64,000 bases of DNA from Romanomermis culicivorax (Eukaryota; Nematoda; Enoplea; Mermithida; Mermithidae): NCBI GenBank assembly GCA_963922205.1, contig CAWUHX010000162.1, forward strand, positions 682,001 through 746,000, in the 5' to 3' direction. Of the stretch, positions 57,891-64,000 are shown one piece after another. Under the pieces are notes generated by a model. That model worked only from the letters and a program-made list of their open reading frames with translations, ran no database searches and had not been told where the DNA came from. Each line of letters begins with the position of its first letter. Positions within the stretch are counted from its first letter, which is position 1. Both the position numbers and the translations under genes were made by a program.

Positions 57891-57898
57891 ATCACAAT

Positions 57899-58174
57899 TA
57901 AATACATGTGCGTTCCTTTGAAGTTCCAAAAAATTTATCAGAAACAAGTTGTCAGGGTTGGCAAGACTTCGGTTTTCTCACCAAAAAATTGAATAATTCC
58001 ACATTTTATTGCCCTTTTCTAAATCATTAGAAAACTCTTTTCACATCTGTCGATCTTCTGAATATAGAATAAAAAATGAGATTGGAAATTTTCCTTTTAA
58101 TTATCTTATGGAGCTGTAAATTTTATACCCCAGTGTTTTCAGGCATAGCAAACTGTTACTCTAACATTATTACG
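57899..58174 (+). promoter_or_regulatory. RPB5 upstream region with trans-splice or leader acceptor
   Basis: CAGTGTTTTCAG ends at 58142, 32 bases before the start codon, matching the nematode splice acceptor consensus TTTTCAG. With no donor obvious nearby, it is the likely site where a spliced leader is added, or the 3' end of a leader intron. No TATA box stands out. Confidence 0.4.
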
Positions 58175-61100
58175 ATGAGCAGTGAAGATGAAATTGATAC
58201 TTACAAACTGTGGCGTATACGCAAAACGGTTATGCAAGTGATTTTTTCGTTTCTGTCTCGCTTTCCTTTTTAACGCGTTCTCTTTGACAGATGTGTCACG
58301 ATCGGGGTTATTTGGTAACGCAAGATGAATTAGATCAAACTTTGGATCAATTCAAAGAACAATTCGGCGAAAAACCGTCAGAAAGAAAGCCCGCTCGATC
58401 GGATTTAACCATTCTTGTGGCACATAACGATGATCCAACTGGTATTAAATTATTAGTTTCCTGCTATCAGTTTCAACTCAATTGTGCTACGGTTAGCCGA
58501 AACTGGTATTAACCGATGAAAATTCTGTAACTGGAATCCAATACTTTAAATTTGGTAACCGGAACCGATGTTTTTCATCCATAATACCGATTCGTTAACG
58601 GTTCCGTCATTTTCCCTTTTGAATTTAAAAATGTATACAACGCGAATTTTGAAACGTCTTAAAAGTTTAAAATACAATAAATTTCTGCCGTTTGGATTTG
58701 ACTCAATGACAATCAATTATGTTGCCCAAGCAATAAGCATTACATTCTTCAACCTTCTTTTTCTTTAAATATGTGAAGCTCCAGTGATGCTTTTTTCGAA
58801 TGAAGTATGCACGTTTAGAAAAAATCACTGAACTGCAGCTTCATTTTCATTATTTTAATACTTTCTCGTCTTGTCTCTCGATGATTTTCTTTCATCATCT
58901 TCTCGCTAATTCCTTGGGAGTCAAATCTGCTTGGGGTCATCAAGAATCTGCCGATGCTCAACCTAGATTTGCTGAGGATCAAACGCAAATCCTCCAAACA
59001 CTCCACGTGCATGTATCTGGTATACATTAACGAGGTCCATAATTTTGGTAGGGGTGAATCGGTAATTTTTTTAGGGTAGCTCCGTATTTTTTTGGTCAAT
59101 GGCATGTGCTTGTGCTGTAGCTACCAAACATGCCCTTTCATTCGGTAATGGTGCTACAGTGCATTGAGACCAGGGCCGTGCGCAGGATTTTTTCATTGGG
59201 GGGCTGCGGACTACATTTTTCACTGAATAGCCCCAGAAAATGTTGATTTTACGCGATACACTGTGTGCAAGCTGCCTCAATGGGGGGCGGCCGCCCCCCG
59301 CCCCCTTGTGCTCGGCCCTGATTGAGACTATACATGTAAAGAGGCCGTGAGGTCTGTGTAGGAAGTCGGACGACTTTTTTGGGGTCGGGGGTCACGGACT
59401 CCCCAAAATTTTGGAGGATGGGTCTCTAAGCGGAAAAAATTCGAATTTTTCTTCGAAAAAGTGCGGGATTCAAAAGATAGTAATTTTCATCTTTAAAAGC
59501 GTGAAAATGTATTTATGGCGCCGAGTAAATTGACGTTTTTGACCATTTTTTGTTCAAAAATCGACATTTTTTATCAAAAAATTGAGGTTTTTCAGTGTTT
59601 TTCCGCTCAAAAGCATGGTGTCCCTATGACTACCATATTATGGCTAGCCATATGGCCGAAGATTTCTGGCAGGGGGTTCCTTTAGCACTTTTCTCCAGTT
59701 ACATGTATGATTGAGACAGCTACAAAACCTAACAGTTATCTAAAAATCAACCATTCTGCGTGAATTCACACAAATTATGCGCATTTCAAGCTGGTAGTAG
59801 GCAAACTGATTTTTTAACTAAGGAAATCAACAAACAATGTGGTTTAACTTTTTGCCATGTTTTTCTGCTCAGCCGAATTCTTTTCTCCAAATATGCCTTT
59901 TTAATAACAACTGTTTAATTAGGATAACTATACTGTTACTTGAAGTACACTGAACTATATCCTAAATCAAGTCGAAAAATTTTCAGATTTTCACATTTTA
60001 AAAGGCTGAAAAATGAATCTTTATAACGATGAAAATAAAGTGGAACCAAACTAATAGATCATAATATCTTTCTTATTCCGGTGCGTAGCGCCGAATTTTT
60101 TTTCGCATTTTTGTGTTTTAAAGCGCTGAAAAATTAATGTTCCCAACAATTATTGCAGGATAAAAGATCTAAGTTTGAAGTCCTAAAATGATGTTTTCAT
60201 CGTTTTAAATGCAATAGTTCACGTTTTGAAACAGTTGGAAATCTCCAAGAAAGAAAAAATTGTAAATATTGATGAAAAATCTCATTCATCGGCAAAATAC
60301 TGACTTTTAATTAATAAAAAAGGATATGAGGTAATTCCGTTGATTGAAACTGCTGAATGTCCATTAGTAAATGGAAATAGATATGCTTACGGCCACGCCT
60401 GATAGAAAACAATGACTTACACTCATGACCGGCGCCAAGCGCCGAAAAATTTTGAGATTATTCTCAGTGATAGACACGCAATTGACATATGACAAAGTCC
60501 CAAGGGGGTCGGCAGCCCCCCCCCCCGCCTCCCTGAATACAGTGGTAGGGTAATACCCCCCATACCCGCCATATTGTTGCCTGGCCTACAGACAGCCCCA
60601 TAGTGAAGAATATTAGGGACATTACCCTCCCTGAAGTCCTGAAATGGTTCATTCAGGACCCAATTTTTGATACATATGACACATTACGTAGTAGTTAAGA
60701 AAAAATAGCTGATTGAATGAAAGCTGAGATACCCCCACCCGCGAACTTTGATCATTATCCCCACCTAAAAATTTGCAATTGCGGATCTAAGATGCCTTGA
60801 CCAATATTTACCCGAAACTAATGACGTTGATGTTCAGTTAAATTTTAAAATCTAATATCCTTCTAAGCTCAATACTTATTTATATTTTCCAATTTTTCAT
60901 CGATTCTTGCATTTTAAAAGTTAATGGGCTCGGAATGTTTGCAACTTGATCTGCGAATTTTCTTTCTGGCGGTTAATTCAGGAAAGATCAAATAAATATG
61001 TATACGTTTCACCATCTTGATACTATGTATGATTGTTTTTAAGACCAATTATTCGTTTTCTTCCCTGATGAAAAAAAAATCGGCATACGAACCATTAAAG

Positions 61101-64000
61101 CGTATTGTCAACGGATGCAAGAAGAAAACATCTCACGGGCTATAGTTGTGGTTTCTGAAGGTATGACGCCGTCAGCGAAGCAGGTAATCGAAAAATTATC
61201 ATTTTGAATCATTATGTGCGTTATCAATTCTAGTCGAATTTTTTTATAGGCCTTGCAAGATTTAGCACCCAAGTACATTTTAGAACAATTTTTGGAAGCC
61301 GAATTGATGATAAACATCACAGAACATGATGTAAGTAATTTTTAATTGTTTTTTCTCACTGTCTCTCTGTAAAAAAGTGCGAAAAAGTCTTTGTTGGTAA
61401 GAAATTCATTAAAACAGCCAAAATTTTCTTTCATGCTAAATGTGGTAGATGTTAGATATTGATAGAATACCCAACGAGAATCGGCTTCAAAGATCTCTTT
61501 CCTAGAATGAAAAACTATTTTTCAATCTGTTTTCTTGTATCCCTTTGAAGTTTTTACAATTTTGATCGGATATTGAGAGTCTATAGTTGAAATTGGCTTT
61601 GTGAAGATTGAATCGTGATAGCTCGTTATTGTTGTTGACGTTTAGAGAATTTCGAATTTCCTTGTAGAGTTCGGCCGGAATCAGGTTTTCTGAGGACCGG
61701 TACTAGGTCATTCTCGGTCGGAATTGGAAAAGACATCAAAATTACACATAAAATATAAGATTATTGCTCGAAATTTATCGGTTCTTTCCAGGCTCCCCCC
61801 AAGGTCGGAACTCTAAATGATCATAATGGAAATAAATTCAATCTCGGTTTCGGTTTTACGATTTTCAGTTTCACGGTTTCGATTTTTTTAAAATGAGGGT
61901 TTTAACGGTTTCGATTAATCGGAACATCCCTAGGATTTTTCCAGAAATATCATTTTTGAAATTATCATTATTGTTTCAGAAGTTCTGAGCAACAGATTCA
62001 GTGTTACTGTAAACTGGGAACTTTCATTAGCCAAGAAGAAGACAAAAGACAGCAAGATTTAAGTTTTGGATTAACAACCAAATTTTCACTGCGGTCAAGT
62101 GATTTTGACCTGACTCCTGGTTCCATATGTTAAAGACAGTAGTACTGTTTGGTAGATGCTGCTGGAGCACAATCTAGGTTTTACCATGCTTTCGTAGGTC
62201 TTCGTTTCGGTACCACAAAGTCGCTTCATCCACACTCTTAGTATATCCACTAGCTGCTATTTGAACAAAAAATAAAACACAAGCTACATTCTTGATACTT
62301 TCCTTGAACTTCGCAAATACGGAAGATTTTACCTGAGAGCCGAAAAGAACGCCTACTTTTGGTAAAATTTTGCTAAAATCGGGTTTGAGGATGATTACTT
62401 CCTGAGCATTTGTGCCAACTTACCCGCACACTCGTTGTCTTTGTTCAAACTTCACAGCAAATTGATTTAAATATTAAAAAATTCAAGCTCTCCAAAGAAT
62501 AACCCGATTTAGCTTGCTATATGATCAGCAATGTGAATCCAATGAAAGACATTTCTAGAACATCCAATGTTTTAGGATTTGCAGTTCTTGAATTAAATTT
62601 AGGGATCCGGAAACACGATTGTTATTTATATGAAAGTGAAAATTTTTTATCAATTGATTTCACTCCAAAACTAACAGAATCTGATTCGGTTAGTTCATCA
62701 TCAGTTCATTACAAACGTATGGTCAGCAGTTCCATACACTGAAATGTTTAAAAGATCATTCACAAATTTCGAAAGGAAGCTCATTATAGCTTCATTTACA
62801 ATCATAAAATATGTCCCGAAAATTCCCGACCTCTATCAGTTTTTTCGGGATCGTGATTGGTCAATTCCGGATATCGGAATCCCGACCGAAACCTATCTCC
62901 ACGTGTTCATACAGAAAACAAATACCAAAAATGTGATTGTTGAGTATTGGATTGATTTATGTGTATTCAAGAATCGCTAATCAAATTTATGCTATGATTT
63001 TTATAATGTTCTCCATAAAATGAACATCCCTCATATCCTTACAGCTCGTCCCTGAACACGTTGTAATGACAAACGATGAAAAAGCCGAATTATTGGCACG
63101 ATAGTAAAATCAACTTTTCCCAAGAATCAATTCTCTCTTCTTAATAACTTTTATTGTAGTAAACTGAAAGAAAGCCAATTGCCGAGGATTCAGGCGGGAG
63201 ACCCGGTAGCTCGATATTTCGGCTTGAAGCGTGGCCAAGTAAGTCTCTGTTATTTAAAAAGAACGTTGTACTGTCATGTGATTACAAATACTTCTTGAAT
63301 CAATGTCCACACGATTCGGTCTGATTTCTATGCCTACGATGTCATGTCAAAAGGCTAGAATCGAAAAATATGAAGCATTAATCTTTTTTGAAGATTTTTG
63401 AATTTAGTTGAATTTAACTCAGGCGTCAATCTTAGATTTCAACGTCATTTTTGGACTTTCCTTTTCGGTCTCTAATTCCATCAACTTCGCTAACGCTGTC
63501 GTGATTTAATACTTCATACGTAATTGCACCAAAATTCTCTCACAAAAATATTCGGTCGTAATTGCACGAAATAATTTCATATTTCTTGAAATATCTGTAA
63601 ATATTGATTGAACAACAACTGTTTCGTATTTTTACTATTTCCCGTTAAGCCTCGTCGCATAGGATTTGGAATTTCTAAGTCTACTCAACAACTAAAAGTC
63701 TTTCAGTCGAAGCTATGTATAAATGACTTTGAGGGCAATACACATTTTTAAATTTACAAACGTTTTATAGAAAATATATACTACACAGATGATATTTCAA
63801 CATGCCGTAGTTTTATGCATTTTTAAGTTTGCATCTCCAACTGCATCATTCTCACATATCATTTGCTCGCCGTTGGTTCTGCTTTTGTCTCCTACTAGAT
63901 TGGCAGAGCTCTAAATAACTGACAAGAAATTCATTTTACAGGTTGTGAAAATTATTCGTCCGTCGGTAACTGCTGGAAGGTACATTACGTACCGGATGGT
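58175..64000 (+). CDS. rpb-5: RPB5, shared subunit of RNA polymerases I, II and III (3' end beyond window)
   Basis: Seven phase-consistent exons: 58175-58237, 58291-58441, 61044-61183, 61250-61330, 63045-63103, 63160-63238, 63942-64000. Together they give 210 codons plus two bases, nearly the full family length of about 210 residues, so only the last codons lie outside. The N-terminal jaw region ([41 protein letters not shown]) and the C-terminal assembly domain shared with archaeal RpoH ([37 protein letters not shown]) are both clear. The protein contacts downstream DNA at the polymerase jaw. Exon 3 uses an unusual TTTTTAAG acceptor. Intron 2 (2.6 kb) and intron 4 (1.7 kb) are filled with transposon-derived repeats; the other introns are short except the last (0.7 kb). 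The start codon gives an acidic start typical of the family ([13 protein letters not shown]). Confidence 0.95.
58489..58608. repeat. Array of GGTTACCGGAACCG words (RPB5 intron 2)
   Basis: ACGGTTAGCCGAAACTGG, GGTAACCGGAACCGATG and CGTTAACGGTTCCGTCA are inverted variants of one word in about 120 bp. Non-coding. Confidence 0.5.
59171..59320. mobile_element. hAT-type MITE (RPB5 intron 2)
   Basis: 150 bp with ends CAGGGCCGTGCGCAGGA and, inverted, CAGGGCCGAGCACAAGG, flanked by the exact 8-bp duplication ATTGAGAC (59163-59170 and 59321-59328). GGGGGGC runs occur just inside. No coding capacity. Confidence 0.85.
59509..59710. repeat. Dispersed repeat C, copy 2 (RPB5 intron 2)
   Basis: Collinear with 51951-52210 from GTATTTATGGCGCCGAG to GTTACATGTATG. 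Shorter, without the internal duplication of the first copy. Confidence 0.6.
60055..60093. repeat. GC hairpin module, variant (RPB5 intron 2)
   Basis: ATCATAATATC followed by the stem CGGTGC-GTA-GCGCCG (one G-T pair) at 60079-60093. Confidence 0.45.
60430..60470 (-). repeat. GC hairpin module, inverted copy (RPB5 intron 2)
   Basis: CGGCGC-CAA-GCGCCG at 60430-60444, then AAAAATTTTGAGATTATT. On the minus strand this reads AATAATCTCAAAATTTTT plus hairpin, as in the module at 54123-54187. A poly-C stretch (60510-60522) and GTAATACCCCCCATACCC follow. Confidence 0.55.
61671..61933. repeat. CGGTTTCGATT word array (RPB5 intron 4)
   Basis: TTCGGCCGGAATCAGG, GGACCGGTACTAGG, TCGGTCGGAATTGG on the left and TCGGTTTCGGTTTTACGA, CACGGTTTCGATTT, ACGGTTTCGATTAATCGGAA on the right, ending ACATCCCTAG. 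Compatible with a decayed inverted-repeat element; ends not fixed. Confidence 0.4.
62813..62892. repeat. TCCCGAC word array (RPB5 intron 4)
   Basis: GTCCCGAAAATTCCCGACC, then inverted TTCGGGATCGTGATTGG, then CCGGATATCGGAATCCCGAC. About 80 bp of one word in both orientations. Confidence 0.45.

Noticed and set aside
58076..58174. Upstream in-frame ATG of RPB5 at 58076
   Set aside because: A TTTTCAG acceptor at 58136-58142 separates it from the conserved start, and the added residues are hydrophobic and unlike RPB5.

Overview
This is eukaryotic, AT-rich, intron-bearing animal DNA, most likely from a nematode. The evidence is nematode-style splice acceptors (TTTTCAG and relatives), introns of about 50 bp beside kilobase introns full of repeats, two interstitial arrays based on TTAGGC (the nematode telomere word), and two conserved animal genes. 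The open reading frames of the LTR element resemble what I remember from predicted proteins of the mermithid Romanomermis culicivorax. That is unverified recollection, so the species is a guess.

Three host genes can be supported. (1) Minus strand, 16578 to 11060: a secreted HELGH zinc metallopeptidase, probably of the anthrax-lethal-factor-like (ATLF/M34-type) family, with a ricin-like beta-trefoil C-terminus. Its exons join in phase through exon 4, but the 3' part has at least one frame break. (2) Plus strand, 21699 to 26770: a six-finger C2H2 transcription factor of the GFI1/Senseless/PAG-3 family, five exons, complete. (3) Plus strand, 58175 to the window end: RPB5 (POLR2E), the shared subunit of RNA polymerases I, II and III, seven exons, cut by the window edge in its last codons.

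The rest is mostly mobile DNA. Region 1-11 kb holds non-coding DNA with short inverted-repeat elements. Region 26.8-33.1 kb is a gene desert. Region 33.1-41.5 kb is a GC-richer, 5'-truncated, Ty3/gypsy-type LTR retrotransposon. It has an integrase with four in-frame stops, then about 5 kb of extra coding sequence in the position where env would be. That extra region includes a DEDDy 3'-5' exonuclease-like domain and a long proline/threonine-rich protein, followed by a polypurine tract and a 571-bp 3' LTR. Region 41.5-57.9 kb is a transposon graveyard: a PIF/Harbinger remnant, a tRNA-like sequence, a foldback element, a mariner/Tc1 element containing a FLYWCH+MULE element (which itself carries an insertion), a second LTR, a Merlin (ISXO2-type) transposase remnant, and a cluster of hAT-like elements.

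The most unusual pattern is architectural. Many of the inverted-repeat elements carry, next to their ends, a degenerate array of one short near-palindromic word that is private to that element, while outer ends or an internal GC hairpin module stay constant between elements. The retrotransposon-borne exonuclease region is the other strong candidate for something undescribed.
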